Positions 12,301 to 25,710 of a stretch of 64,000 nt of DNA are shown here, in pieces. The position numbers were made by a program, and so were the translations under genes. The first letter of the stretch is position 1. Each line of letters opens with the position of its first letter. Under the pieces are notes generated by a model. It did not search any database, was not told where the DNA came from, and worked only from the letters and a program-made list of their open reading frames with translations. This DNA is from Chromobotia macracanthus (lineage: Eukaryota; Chordata; Actinopteri; Cypriniformes; Botiidae): positions 3,670,501 to 3,734,500 of the forward strand of contig JAZGTH010000014.1 in assembly GCA_036877525.1 (NCBI GenBank). Direction: 5' to 3'.

Positions 12301-13799
12301 AGATCAGTAGTAAATAAGTAAACCGATGCTGGCATGGGGCATGTTGGTCTTGTGGACTGGGCTCCGCCAGCCATTTCTCAGGCAGTGAGAAGTGAAGGAT
12401 TTGGGTCAGATACAGAAAGCTCATGAGATGCTCTCTGGCATATTTCCATGTGCAGAGGATATCAGAGGAGAAGCAGTGGAGAGCGAAGGTGAAAGACGGA
12501 TATGCCCGTGGTATCCATTCATTTACACCTTTACTGTCTGCCATTTGTGCAAATGATGTTTGCAAATGCAGGTGGGAGAACTTCAGTAGCTTAGTCAAAG
12601 GTGAGGTAGAGACGCAGGGAACGAGAGCGTGATTTTAAATGAAGATTTGATGATAGGGAGGAAAAAGAAGCCCTTGGCGGCACTTCAATTAAGATGTATC
12701 GTGGGGAAAACGCGTTGTTTTAATCACCTAGACCTACATATGGTGAAAATGAAGCGCCCTCTCCTACATATTCCCTAATGGCTGAGGAGAAGTACAGCCA
12801 CGTTCAGTAAACTGCTTCTCTGAAACAGAGATTCTCCTTCAAAAGTGTCTGGAAGATGAATAGAAGAAATAGGACAAATTAGCCCTTAAGGCTCCACAGA
12901 ATCAGAGTCAATTATCAATTTGTGACCTTTGCAGAACAATTTTATGATATATTTATAGCCATACCTTTTAACATGACGGTTCTCCAACGATGAGTTCTGA
13001 GAAACAAAAAACAGAACTTTTGAAGCAACGCCAACGAATAAAGACAAGGACCGTTTAAGGCCTTCCATTACAGTATGATTTCCTCCCAGCTGGAAGAGGA
13101 AGCAGTTCGTTTGGCGGCTGAGAGGTTCAGAACCTCAGGGGAAAACCGAACGACCGGCCGGCTGTCCTTGCTCTTACCTAACACTGGGAATCCCAGCAGG
13201 GTTTAAAGGTACAGCGACTGCGGTCTATGGCGGCGAATGAAATCCTTTCATATAAATAATGGACGGAAATGAATGAGAATATCTCACAGAAGCCCTGTTA
13301 GATATTTGCCCAGAACCCACAGATGCTCTGGAACATCACAAACAGCCCAACTACAAAGAAGCCCAATTCTGCGAGCCCTCTGTGGACACTGTAGCCAGCA
13401 GCCAGTCAGGACTCAAGCAGCTCCCAAACCAGCCACAGAATATGCAGCAGAGGAACCTGCAGAGGCAAATGTTTTAAGATACTTTTGATGTTATTTCCTG
13501 TGTTTTAGAGCCGTAACTAATGATAAACACTCATGTCTCGTATCTGTATTTCACATTTAGCATTTAGAATATACTCTGGGTATGAAGAGATTCTGGCTGC
13601 TTTTGGACACTCACATCACACTTTTGAATAAATGAATGTTATTGCATTAGGTAACAAAATATCAAACCAAATTAATACTGTCACCAGATAATAATTTTGA
13701 ACAATATGTCTATTGTTTGTATACCTAATATATATCGATTGTTTGAACATTTTGTGTTTTTTGAAACACTGTTGCATTTAGTAATAACAGTACGTAATT
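12301..13799. other. Non-coding intergenic DNA
   Basis: Repeat-poor. The segment 12640-12800 has slightly higher complexity and could be regulatory, but nothing specific is visible. Confidence 0.4.
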
Positions 13800-13963
13800 T
13801 ACAATATTAAGTAGTCATTTATAATTTAAGCTGTCGGGTCAGATTTTCCAGGAAATGTCAGTTTGGCTTCATTTGACATCAACATACGTAAAGAAAAGTA
13901 ACCTGCAGTTTTATGTTTTCAACAGAAGTGGCGATAGAGAGGCAACAGTTACGGATTGCAGCT
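13800..13963 (+). mobile_element. Family B miniature transposon, copy 2 (5'-truncated)
   Basis: Carries the shared TCAGATTTTCCAGGAAATG and GTAACCTGCAGTTTTATGTT blocks. It ends ACGGATTGCAGCT against TTAA (13964-13967). The left half is missing or too diverged. Confidence 0.8.
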
Positions 13964-14894
13964 TTAAAGTGAACAAAAGAGGAACACATCAGCTGATGTT
14001 ACATGATATAGTAGTTGTAAAAGCTATTGTAAAGGGATCCAACTGTGTTAAATCCAATTCTCTTGAATCATGAGTACAGTGACCTTTGCTTTTAGTGACG
14101 GTGCTTAAGCTCAGACACAGACATATTAACCAAAGGTGAACAGTGACAGAACATTAGCCCTTCCTTTAAGAAAACCTTTATCTGCCTTAAAGTCCAGTTA
14201 AAAGTTCAACAGCTGGGCTACACGTGATATATTTAAACGTTCTGTGCAGTTCTCCAAACATCAGCTGCTTTTTCCTGAAAGCCAGTTCACTTACTGTTCT
14301 GTACAACTGTGCAGAAACTGAATACAGAGGTGGACACTTCACCTCTGTCTGATATGCAAATACAAACATAGAAGTCAAAGGAAGCTTGTAATATTTTCTT
14401 TAACATACATCGGAGAGGTTGGAATCACCTAAGATGTACAATTGAACACATATTTTCTTCTTTGCTCTAATCTTTCATTGTGTGACTTTCCATTAAATAA
14501 GCAAAGTCGACTTTAAGTAAGTCAGTAAAAATTACATTTATTTTAGGACAATCAAAATGACAAAATCTTGGTCCTGTCTTCTTCAGACACAGAATCTGCA
14601 GATGCAGGCAATTCACTTTAACACTGTTACTGTTTTTCTCATGCTGTAACTTTTTGCAACAGGTTTTCTTGCCCTCTTGACCTCTTTCTACCCCTGCTGG
14701 ATTTGCTAGTGCAGCCTCAGGGTCACTTCTCTCTGACTGCTGAGGTCCTGAGAAACCCGGGCAACAGCGGCCATCGATCCAGGGTGAGATGCCAGCCTAG
14801 CACAGTCAGCAGGGATAAGAAGGCCACTTTGCAGGAAGCTGAGACCAAGCATGGGATGGAAAACTGAAAGATAGTGTGAGAATCATACACGCAT

Positions 14895-15279
14895 ACACAC
14901 GTTTACCTATCTATCTAAATGGGGACATTGGAGACATCCATGGACTTCTATTCATTTAAACACAGCTAGTTATAAACATTATGAAGTGAAATGTGACCTC
15001 TGCATTTAACCCATCTAGTGAGTAGTGAGCACACACATCTGGAGCAGTGGGCAGCTATCACTGCAGCGCCCGGGGAGCAATGGGGGAAAAGGTGCTTGCT
15101 CAAGGGCACCTCAATTGTTTCCTGCCGGCTGCGGGATTCAAACCTGCAACCTTTGGTTTACAAGTCAGATTTTAACCATTAGGCCACGACTGCACCATAA
15201 GCATTATAACCTAACCCTAACTGACTTTTGCTGAGGATTGCTTACTTTTGTGTATGTATTTGTAAACCCCTCAACTCCC

Positions 15280-15282
<3 letters not shown>
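14895..15282. repeat. Fish 'CTAACCCTAAC' repeat, split by a SINE
   Basis: The left half (AATGGGGACATTGGAGACAT ... CAGCTAGTTATAAACATTAT) and the right half (ATAACCTAACCCTAACTGAC ...) are contiguous in a second copy at 60557-60680. Here they are separated by the SINE at 14983-15201. Confidence 0.7.
14983..15201 (-). mobile_element. tRNA-derived SINE, Mermaid-like
   Basis: Read on the minus strand it opens with a tRNA-like head: TGGCCTAATGGTTA resembles a pol III A box, and GGTTTGAATCC a B box. A body with GAGCAAGCACC and CCCCGGGCGCTGCAG follows. This layout is known from the Mermaid-type SINEs of cyprinids; the name is from memory. The flanks CATTAT (14977-14982) and CATTAT (15202-15207) are a likely target-site duplication. 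Confidence 0.8.

Positions 15283-15323
<41 letters not shown>
15283..15323. repeat. (CA)20 microsatellite
   Basis: Uninterrupted CA repeats. Confidence 0.97.
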
Positions 15324-15324
<1 letters not shown>

Positions 15325-15914
15325 GAAGACACCTGCAGTGACACAGAATCTTAAAGTATCAAAACTGTACAAAACTTAAAAAATCCTAACTAAACATAAA
15401 AAACTTTAAGCAAATATATTATACAGAATTCATCCTTCATCTAGCAGTTATAGAAAAAGACATAACCTTCAACATCCCTTTAAACAAATAAATAAGGAAA
15501 ATGCCACTTGAAGAAAAGGCAAGCTATTCATTAAGCATATTACAAGTCACAGAAAATGCATTGACGTCTGCAGTCTGCATCGAGCGCTTTGGGCATATAA
15601 TTCCTCTTTGTTCTGACTTAGCATGTTAAGCATGTTATTAAAAGTATGTTCAAGAGCAGACATTAAGCTCCTTCACACTGACAGACATTTACGACATGGA
15701 TACCACAGACACACGACAGGTCAGCGCTGACCATGGATCAGCAGTTTTACTAAATCAGGTGTGTAGAACAAGCTACAGCTGACCTGCTGTCAGTGAACTC
15801 ACTGAATCGTAAATATGGAATAGGATTAGAACTAATGACCCTAGACCTCTCGATTCCCAAGAGAATGAGAGAGTAAGAGATGGAGAGAGAGAGAGGAAAG
15901 GACAGGGAAGAGAC

Positions 15915-16118
15915 GTACTTCTCTTTACGTATACTGAAGTCAAATGGAGCCAAACTGGCTTTTCTGGGAAATCTGACCTGACAGCACAAATTATAAATCA
16001 CTATTATAAATTTACAGTTTCAAAAGGTGAGAATCGTTTTAACCACTGATCTGTCATGTACTTGCTTAATAATTGGTTCTTGTTTGTTTTTAACCCAAAA
16101 AAGTTATGTATTGCAGCT
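15915..16118 (-). mobile_element. Family B miniature transposon, copy 3
   Basis: In reverse orientation the body matches family B, for example CTGATCTGTCATGTACTTGC. The right edge TATTGCAGCT abuts TTAA (16119-16122). The left edge merges into a purine-rich stretch and is uncertain. Confidence 0.75.
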
Positions 16119-16739
16119 TTAAGGAACTCTGCATATAAACAAACATATTTGTTGCATTTGCTGATGGCCAAACAGAGTTGCATGTGTGTGATATGAGAGA
16201 AAACAGGAGGAAGAGTGAGAAGAAACAAAAGAACCGTACTGCTGCAGATAACAGATGGTTGAGGGAATGAGGTTTGTTAAAGAACGATCACCTACAGGAG
16301 AGACTTTCTCCTCCCCATGTGATTTCTTAAACACAACAACAAGCTTTCCACAGAGGAAAACACGGACCACTGTGAGGCCAGACAGAGACATGAAAAATAG
16401 ACTTGTCATACTAAAAGTGGTAAAAAAAATTGAATCCCTGTAAAAGAGCCTATGTAGTGGGGGGTAAATTATTTTACATTATTAACAGAGTCTCTAGTGT
16501 AACGCAATAGATGTCTACTGTTTTTATCAGTTTCTAATAATAAACAAACTAAATGTTTTAGAGTAAAATGATAAATTGGGTAAACTGTTTTCCAGTTCTT
16601 TAGATATTAAATATGAAACAAATGTGCTTTTGTGTTATTTGCATCACTTTAAAGTCAAGCCCTGTTTTCTATTATTCCAAATAACAAAGTTGTCTTCATA
16701 ACCTTTAATGAAAATGTAATAACTTGCTTCCACTTTTAT

Positions 16740-16962
16740 AGCTGCATTTGTAATTTTTTTTTGGTTAACATGGTGAACAAAAATCAATTATTGAGCAAGT
16801 ACACGACAGTCTGGTGTTAAACACAATCTCCTTACTGTAATGATTTATCATTTGAGCGATCGGGTCAGATTTTACAGGAAATATATTGTATCGCGTGCCC
16901 GGGTACTGTGGATGGTGCAGCGTTTGTGGATTTTGTACAGTAAAACGTTACGCATTGCAGCT
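16740..16962 (+). mobile_element. Family B miniature transposon, copy 4
   Basis: Starts AGCTGCATTTGTAA, has the shared GATCGGGTCAGATTTTACAG block, and ends CGCATTGCAGCT against TTAA (16963-16966). Both ends are present, at about 223 bp. Confidence 0.8.
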
Positions 16963-17841
16963 TTAAAAAGGACTTTCCTTTTCTTTAGGACAGCAATTTC
17001 TCTTATTTTTGACACCCTGATGTCCAGCCACCTGTCATGTGTACCCTGACAGCCCCATCTGTAAGGCTGATGTGCCCCTACATCTAAATCGCACCAGACC
17101 TGCATTCCTTTCAACTCATATTACACTGAATATCACTTAGCATGATCAGCAGTACTTTTAAAGTGGCCATTATTGTAATGATTTAATTTCAGACTAAAAA
17201 CAATCAATACTGTTGAGAAAACAGACTCGCCAAGTAACTTCCTCTCTCTTTAATGAGATACTTTAGCTTGTTTGTCTATCACAAGTCTTAACAGTTCCGA
17301 AGGCAATTATAGAGAAAGTTTCTCTATAAACGGCAAATTTATTTATAAATGACATCCAGATGGGATGTTGTACAAAAGTCATTTGCACTCTTGATGTGGT
17401 GGGATTTAAACAGATAAATACCAATACAAATATTAATTAAATCCCAGAAGGCAAAATCAGATTCCACCCTACATTTCTAAGTGAATATCTGGTTTCATGG
17501 TGAAATATGTCACTTTATAGCTAAGCTGTTAAGAAGTAACCTTAAAAACACACACTTAAACACACACACAGTGTTTTTTCTAGTACGCTCATTTTATCAT
17601 CAAGTGCCTAGAAGTGTTTCTATCAATCTGGCAACCTGAGAAGTACACACTCAGTCCTGTTTTGGTGCAGACAACATTCGCCCAAACTGTTTCTGACAGA
17701 AGTTGTTAATGAAAGTGTCGTCATGCATCAAAAATAAAGAAATAAACAAATTTATCTATCAAGCTGTTGTTTCAAGGCCAGAACGAAGAACCAAAAAACA
17801 CACACAGGCAAAGAGTAATCATATGTCTGTCAGCTTATCCT

Positions 17842-17845
<4 letters not shown>
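16963..17845. other. Non-coding intergenic DNA
   Basis: Nothing recognised. Confidence 0.5.

Positions 17846-17920
<75 letters not shown>
17846..17920. repeat. Long (GT)37 microsatellite
   Basis: 75 bp of uninterrupted alternating purine-pyrimidine, the longest pure simple repeat in the window. Such tracts can adopt Z-DNA and are usually highly polymorphic. Confidence 0.98.
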
Positions 17921-17921
<1 letters not shown>

Positions 17922-18113
17922 ATGTAAAAGTGAACTTTCTCCACTGTAACCTTTAATGAAAAGTGTGACGTGCCGTAGCATGTAGACCTGCATAAAATAT
18001 TAAGACACTAAAATGTTAAGACACTTTTATCCGAGGCAACTTACAATGCATTCATGATAGCTTTATATTTGTGTTCACCTGAACTGAACCCATTATGGTC
18101 TGTATAGGACCAT

Positions 18114-18444
18114 CCCAGCTAACAATTTCAGATTGTAAGTATATTTGCGTTTCTATTAATTAACAAAAACATTTACATGATGTTTTGAATGCTCTAGGAC
18201 ATTGTATTAAACAATTTCTTGGTTATCAGAACGTTATTCAAACTTCTTTAAATCAGTAACATTTTCAAAACGTTCCACTAAAAACTTAAGAGTAATGATT
18301 TTGATATAATATAAAATGTTAAAAAAAGTTCTAATATTACTGCAAGAACGTCTTTTGATAACTTTTAAAATGTGATTAAAAGATTTTAAAAAGAACTTTT
18401 AAAAACTATAGGCAACTTTCTGAGAACGTTTCCTGTTAGCTGGG
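18114..18444 (+). mobile_element. Family A miniature transposon, copy 4 (both ends intact)
   Basis: Starts CCCAGCTAACAATTTCAG and ends CCTGTTAGCTGGG, 331 bp. It is flanked by AT on both sides (18112-18113 and 18445-18446), consistent with a 2-bp target duplication. Confidence 0.92.
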
Positions 18445-21221
18445 ATGCTCTACCAATGAAGTTACAGCCGCTGAGCAGAATGCAGTGAATTCACAACACA
18501 ATTCAGAAACATGACATCTCATCGAGTGGATTCCCAATACAAGAGGATGAAGGGTAAAAGAGACAGATTGCTCAAATGCTAAAGGTTAATTACTATTCAT
18601 AAACCTGAGGTAGTATAGGATCGTCCATTTAAGATTTAATTAAGAGAGAGATGCTCCAGACAGACTAAATAAGGAGGTAATCAGAGATGTAATGCTGTCA
18701 TTTTAAAATCACATCCACATAACAACCTGTATTACATTCATTCATAATCTGTCATACACTCTAAAGTGTGATTATGGATAAATATACATGTGATAGTGAA
18801 TAAACTTTGAGTACAGTAATTTACTGCACTGATAACTACACTCAAATGTCTATGAATGTGATCTGTGCACTTGACTTTAAATGTAAATGCATATGTGCTG
18901 CAGTTTAGTTATCCGGGAGAAATGTTGCCTTCAACTGCCTTCAAGAAAGTTCTTCAGCTACAGTAGCTGAAATAGTTTACTGTAACAAATTAATCAGCAG
19001 GTAACACAGGATGTTATATGATAAGACATTATGTAGAGGTTTTGTTTATCCAAGACGACAAAATTAAGCCACCCACGCAGTGAGAAGTTGAGGGTTTTTA
19101 GCTCACATTAAAAAATCAGTCAGGCAGCAGATGATAAATGAGAGCAACTCATTCATTATCCAAAGTGAAGACCAAAGACGCTTATGCATTTAAGTTTGAA
19201 ATGCTGTTTGCTTATTGAACAGATCTCCACCCCAAATCTCATCCTGTAGGATTCAGTGATATGGCTGATGATACCAAAATTAGTCCATAAAGTAACACCC
19301 ACAGATACTTCATGTCAGATAATACGTCCGGCCAAGAAAATGTATAATATGTTCATCATTTATAATCTCATTAATTAATGAGCATTGATGAAAATAATTT
19401 TTATTTATACAAACAAATGCATTTGCGAAGTTGATTTACGTTATGTAGATTCAAATTTGGATTAATGTAAAAAGGATTTTTTTAGGTAATGCATAGGGTA
19501 TATATATAACTTACATAGCTTTTTTGTTACCAGTAAGCCTTCATTTTATTGGGCAACAAAATAATAAATATTTCATTTCGTTTCTCAATTAATATGATGC
19601 CGTGAAGGCCGCATAAATAATCACAAAATAACACAGGCTGCTTGAGCATGTCATTCAACACAACCGCAGCGCTCCATGATTATTTCATATCAGCTCTTTA
19701 TGCTACACAAAAACAAAATCTCTTAAAACAACCTTAACAGTTCTTCAGAAGTTCATGATGTCTTAAATGCGATTAGGATGCTGTCTCTAGTTTAGACAGA
19801 CTTTAGTTTCTCTACAGACTTATGAAGGGTCATGAAATAATTCTGTGTACTGTAAGTTTGCTCTTGTTGAAAAAGCATTTTCTGCAATGTAATCCTCTAT
19901 CCTCCTGCATTTCAATTTCCAGGCTTCCGTTTTATATCAAAAGCTCTGCCGGTCTGTTGGGGTTTGGACTTCTCTGTGCCTTTAAACTCTAAAGCTGGTG
20001 TTGGTAAGCAGTAATGCGGTATAGTCGCTGAGCTTTAGCTCGCGTGTGGTGGGTATATTATTGAGGGCAGATGGCTTAAACCCACAAGTGTCTGTAGAGA
20101 TATCGCAGTGCTGAAAGGCTGTGCCACCAAACCCATTTTGATTAGACTGAGTCTCTGGAGCCATAACTGCACTGGCAGACACAGCCTTGCCTGTAGATCA
20201 TAAAACCCTCAATCACAAACTGAAGTACATTCAATTAGTTTGCCAAACCCACACAAAATGCAATGAGTAAGCCTGAGTTTATTTTCCTCTAATGCCCTTC
20301 TCTGTTCCTATTTTCCTACCTTAATGTTTTCTAACTACTTTTCTGCAAAGTAAAGCACGTATTTCTTCATCAAAGAGTTGAAAACAATACCCCCGCCCTC
20401 CTGCAAAAGTGCAAAATGCAATTATGCAACGCAATGCAAATGAGGTATGGACGCGTCGACAGAAAACGGCTAATAGTTCATTTCACTCACTGTCTGCGAG
20501 AGAGCGCGTCAAGCGTTTTGCTCCATTACCTCCACAACAGTATGTAAATTCGCTTTTATGGAGACAAAATATTTAGCTGTGTTTTGCTCAAAAGAAATGG
20601 ATGCTAGGGCTGATGGGAAAGAGAGAGAGAGAGAGATGTTTGTTTGAAGTTTTCTCCACAATTGCAAAATAAAAAAACACTGCTGGCATAACCAGAAGTA
20701 TACTTAAAATATTAGCTTAAAGATATGTATGTCACACGCAGATATTTACATAACAAACTGCTCTCGTTACTTTGACTGGTTTCTGTCCTTTCGTGCAATT
20801 CTACAACAGGAAAACAGTAATAGCATAAATAATGTATTTACTGCTAACAATGTTGATAATAATGCTATCTATATCACAATTTAAACATGCACATCTGTGT
20901 TGGGTATATAAAAACATGTGCTAAACACTTGTTTTCAAAACACTGAACATAATGAGTACCGACAGCAACAAGATATTCACACAAACAAGACAATTTGTGA
21001 GATGCATGATAGATCACCTTGGAAACTGCTGGCAGAGGTGAATCATAAGCGTACATTATAGCACAACAAAACCAGATGAAAGTTTAACCAGAAAAGTATC
21101 TCACATTTTGTTTTGCCAGTTTCTGCTTCTGTGCCTTACAGTAGTAGTACCATGATACAGTGAGGTGCAATATACTGTATGCCATTAAAGTGTGTGGTTG
21201 CCATATTCATATGCCATGGTA
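18445..21221. other. Non-coding intergenic DNA, largely repeat-free
   Basis: No coding frame and no assignable transposon in about 2.8 kb. The block 20390-20560 is somewhat GC-rich. This is one of the longer stretches without an obvious mobile element. Confidence 0.45.
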
Positions 21222-21310
21222 TAGAATACAATACACAATACTATATAAAATACTACATACAATACTATATACAATACTATATATAATACTACAACAATAT
21301 ATAGAATACT
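21222..21310. repeat. Degenerate AT-rich tandem repeat
   Basis: About seven imperfect repeats of an AATACTATATAC-like unit of 11-13 bp. Confidence 0.85.
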
Positions 21311-21853
21311 TTATAGGTACTAGTAGAGACAATACATCATGGTATTACCTTGTTACTGCTGACACATTTGTTGACACACATTATATGCATAGCCACAAAT
21401 ACATTATCTCATCTGCATTTAGACATAAGTGTATGCATATAATTTTATGTTTAGATAAATCTCTTACGAAAAACTGTTTGTTTACAGCAGACTTGTAGTT
21501 CATTTGTAGCAAAGTTGCAGCAAACAAAACAGCTTGCGGCAAATGTTTACCAGTCGTTTTCTGTTTTCACCAATAGTGATGAACTTGCAGTAAATATTTG
21601 CCAACAGTGGACAGTTTGTGTGTACTGGCAAAACAGATCTTTGGCAAAACTTTAGCAAATATCTGCCACTGCTGGCAAAACAGTTAAACATTTAAACCTG
21701 TAGCAATAATGGGCTGTCAAACTGTTTACTGAAGTGAAATGTGATTATTTCTAACTTCATTTGTTAATGGAAAAACAGGCTGGAAACGCAAGGGAACATT
21801 TTATGACAGCACTGATAATGATCTGATACATTCAATATTAATGTGGATGCATA

Positions 21854-22174
21854 CCCAGCTAACAGGAACATTCTCACCACATTAGGTTAATATTATCAAA
21901 AAGTTTTCTCAAATTAAACAAGTTCTTGCAGCAATGTTAGTAGAATTGTTTTTTAACGGTATATATTCATATCCGCTTTATATATTCATATCAGAAACAT
22001 TCTTAAGTTGCTAGTGGAACATTTTAAAAAGTTTAAATGATATTCTTATAACCAAACATTAACGTTACTATAATGTCTATACAACTGGACGATTTGAACA
22101 TTCCTACTTTTCATAACAAATGAAACATTTTTATTACTTAATGGAAAAGATCGTACAACCTAAAACTAGCTGGG
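21854..22174 (-). mobile_element. Family A miniature transposon, copy 5 (both ends intact)
   Basis: Starts CCCAGCTAACAGGAACATTC and ends AACTAGCTGGG, 321 bp. It is flanked by TA on both sides (21852-21853 and 22175-22176). Confidence 0.92.
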
Positions 22175-23167
22175 TAAATACATAAAATCTGTATGATAAT
22201 TTCATGAATTTTGTTTAATTATCTATGAGATTAAATAGAAAAGATTTGTATGTTTTTATGGCCTTATTTAAAATAACACAATATTTTATGTATACCGTCG
22301 AGATGTGAAAATGTGTTACGGCTATGCTTTCTTGAATGAGACTCCTCCCCTCGATTTTCTTTGGACGGCTCATAAAAGTTGACAGACATGCCCCGGCACT
22401 CTGAAATATAGAACATTGTCTCTCAGTCACAACCTCTGTAAAAACCCCAGAGCAAATCTAAACACTAGTTCACAAATAATAAGACCTGCTTCACTGACAG
22501 AGTTTTCCCTGCTCAGACACTCCCAGACATTTCCGATTTGAGTCTGAGCTCCTCGCGACATCTTTCCTGGAAGCTGCGTAGTCATGGTGGCCGAGAGCTC
22601 TGGCAGCAGATCAATGCGAGGCTCTGCGCCCCTTTCACAGCTTTTTCGGCTGTGTGACAGAATGAAATGAAAGCGTGGAAGTATTTCAGCACAACTGATT
22701 TATTACTTCATGACAAAGGGCTGGTCTGAGAGCTGTGGTCAGAAGAGCTGCAGCAAAACCGAGCCATTGATCTGACTGTGCACTGAACTGACCTCAGAAC
22801 GGCGATCCAGAGACAATACTGAAACTATATGGATGGTATAGCGTGATATTGAGGTTTATTACGTGCCTCCCTGTAATACTTCAGGTCAGTTGTGGCATTC
22901 TATGGTTAAATAGATTTGTACGCGACCCGTTAAATTATATTTGACCGTCGTCTCTGATAGCACTCTGCACTCCCCTCTCACACAACATCATTTCAACTCA
23001 AATCAACATCTTTTTATGCTTATTTACAAGGCTTACATTGTGCCAGAATGTGGCAGATGTGGACGCATCACCTCTGTAATTAGATTTGGCACTTATTTCA
23101 ATGGATCATCACCTCATACATCTCTAAAAGATATTTATGTTATGTCCCATACATTATTTTTTCTTAA
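22175..23167. other. Non-coding intergenic DNA
   Basis: A repeat-free, slightly GC-richer part (22540-22820) could hold regulatory sequence. No gene-like frame. Confidence 0.4.
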
Positions 23168-23400
23168 AGCTGCAATTCATAACTTTTTTTGTCAAGTACA
23201 AGTACATGACAGGTCAGTGTTCAAAACAGTCTCCTTACCTTACCCCGATTCACAATGGTCAGTTTATAATAATGATTTATATTTTGAGCTGTTATGTCTG
23301 ATTTTCCTGGAAATGGCAGTTTAGCTTCATTTGACTTCAACATACATAATATAAATTACATAAAGTAACCTGCAATTTCATGTGTCAAACAGAGATTGTA
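23168..23400 (+). mobile_element. Family B miniature transposon, copy 5
   Basis: Starts AGCTGCAATTCATAACTTTT after TTAA (23164-23167). The body includes CTTACCTTACCCC and GTAACCTGCAATTTCATGTG. The right end is eroded into short ATTGTAATAG repeats. Confidence 0.8.
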
Positions 23401-25299
23401 ATAGTGTAATAGTGTAGCCTGAGATTGTAATAGTGATAATGATAATAATAACTAAACACATACTTCACAGTGTACACGAGACTCACAGTATACGGCACTG
23501 TAATTATATTAATGGATTAGATGCAATAACCACACGCATTATGGGATATGTAGTTTATGCTCTTCTTTTCAGAAGTCTAAACTGTTGGCCTTGTTTTCAT
23601 GTGCTCTCCCTTGATAACATTATCATTCAAAGTGACGGAAAACAAAAACGCTCACACAAACACCTACACACATGCAAACACCGCTCAACACCGTCTCCAT
23701 TTCAATAAGACACATAATTAAATGCATTGACTCCCAAAAACAGCTCTTTGTTTTATTTTTTATTAAAAAATGATGCCCAAGCCAACAGAATGAGAAGGAT
23801 CGCCATTCCCGAGGGTAAATACATTTTCAGATTTTGATTACAAGGGCTTTAAAAAGGAAAATCTGGAGTTTTGTTCTGTTTTCAGCAATACTTTGATTTC
23901 TCTTTATCCTTTATTAATGAACTTTTATGTAAATCATTACATCACATGTATAATTACAAGAACAGTTTGCCTGCAGAGTTTGGTATGAACCATGCAGTTA
24001 TGATGGGCTCTGTGGAGACTCCTCATAACAAGAGGGGCTAATTATGAGAAGATGAGCAGTTAACCCATGCTGCTGGGCTGATGCAGAGATGGTAATTGAT
24101 GCTAAATGTATGCAACCTTATTGTACAGGATCACTGGAGCGCTAATCAAATACTGATTTACAAAGGCAACCCATAAAACACGGTCAATTAATCAACCCTC
24201 TGATGTCGTCACGTGGTACATTAAATGTCATTTTAACAATGATATGCTGTCTTCGTTATTCATATGTACCACTGACCCAAAATGAACCAGTTCTTTAAAA
24301 ACCACTCACAAATATTAAATGTACACGCACAAATTGTACATGTCAAATAAGCAAACAGACATGGAATTACTATGGTGACATTGCCAAAAACCAATACAAT
24401 AGTGAGGTACTTTGTAAGTAGTTGTAAAAAAAGGGAAGCCAGGTGTGATAAACACGGTCATTTCTACTGGGTTTATATTTATCTCTCAGAAATAAATATA
24501 TATTTGTGTTATTGATGCAGCACAGAGGAATCATTTTTTGTAAAACACCCAGTAGCCTGTTTTAATGATTTCACCGTACAAAATAAAAACTAGGAAAATC
24601 AGGACGCTTATAAAACTCAAGTATTCACCAGTATCAATAAGCTAGGAGGAGAGTTACAGGTTTATAAAAAGAGTCGCTAAGACGTCTCTATTCAGGGTCA
24701 CTATTATATAAGCAGCACCAATTCACCAGTAAGGGCAATGGGTGGAGAACAGAGAGACAAACAGTGGTGTCCTCCATCGCCATTTTATGATTTCTGATGA
24801 CATTGAATGTTCCCTTTTACAGCATCACCTGGAGAATTAGTAAACATAAACGTCAGATCTGCTCTGCTCATTGACTGAGCTCAGATTTATGCCACAACCT
24901 GCTGCCTTTTTCTATAATCGTCCATCAAATGGGAACGATATAAAATCCTTACAACCCGAGAAAAACTTTCCCGTTCCACCAACAATATATCTCCCTGACA
25001 TTACACACTCAACACTTATGAGGAAAAGCCCTGCTATAAATCAAAGAGAACAGAATCATAAAAATTGTCTCAAACGGTATCACTTCTGCTCCGTCTGTTC
25101 TGTTTAATCCTGAACCTCTCTGCTTTATGTGCGTGCATCTGCCTGAGTGTGTGTGTCATTATCAAAATCTTTTCTTTACCGTTTTCCTGTTCTAAAAACT
25201 GACATGTATTAAAGTGTAGTAGATCATTTTTAACCTGCAATGTTTAAAAAGAGCTCTATATACTGCTCTGAAATTTTGTTATAGGAGACATATGTTTTT
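23401..25299. other. Non-coding intergenic DNA
   Basis: Nothing recognised beyond small AT-rich runs. Confidence 0.45.
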
Positions 25300-25710
25300 A
25301 AAGGATAGTGCATCCCAAAATTTGCTCATCATTCACTCACACTCACATAACGTTTCAAATTTACATGACTTTCTTTTTCATTTAATAAGGGTGAATTCTT
25401 AAGGAAATCCAGTCTGCTCTTTTCCATTCCTTACAGAAAAGACATGAAAGACAAGAAACACATATGATCACACTTTAAAAACGTCACCACGTTTTACATG
25501 TGATTCCATGGGTTTTCCAATACAATTGACATGGCATTCACACGAAACTTGATCACGGGTGTTTTTGCACATATGAAATTCATGCGTCTTTGCTTTAAGG
25601 GATATAATGATTGTGAATGGAGTGCTGTCAAGCAAAAGAAAGCACCATACGTAGCATAAATAGTCTATAAAGTAGTTCATATGTTCATTTTTTGGTGTAC
25701 TATCCCTTTA
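25300..25710. mobile_element. 'ATAGT..ATCCC' miniature transposon, copy 1
   Basis: Left end AAAGGATAGTGCATCCC and right end GTGTACTATCCCTTT form imperfect terminal inverted repeats. The interior TCATCATTCACTCACACTCA with ACATGACTTTCTTT matches a repeat I recognise as abundant in cyprinid DNA. Superfamily not assigned. Confidence 0.7.
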
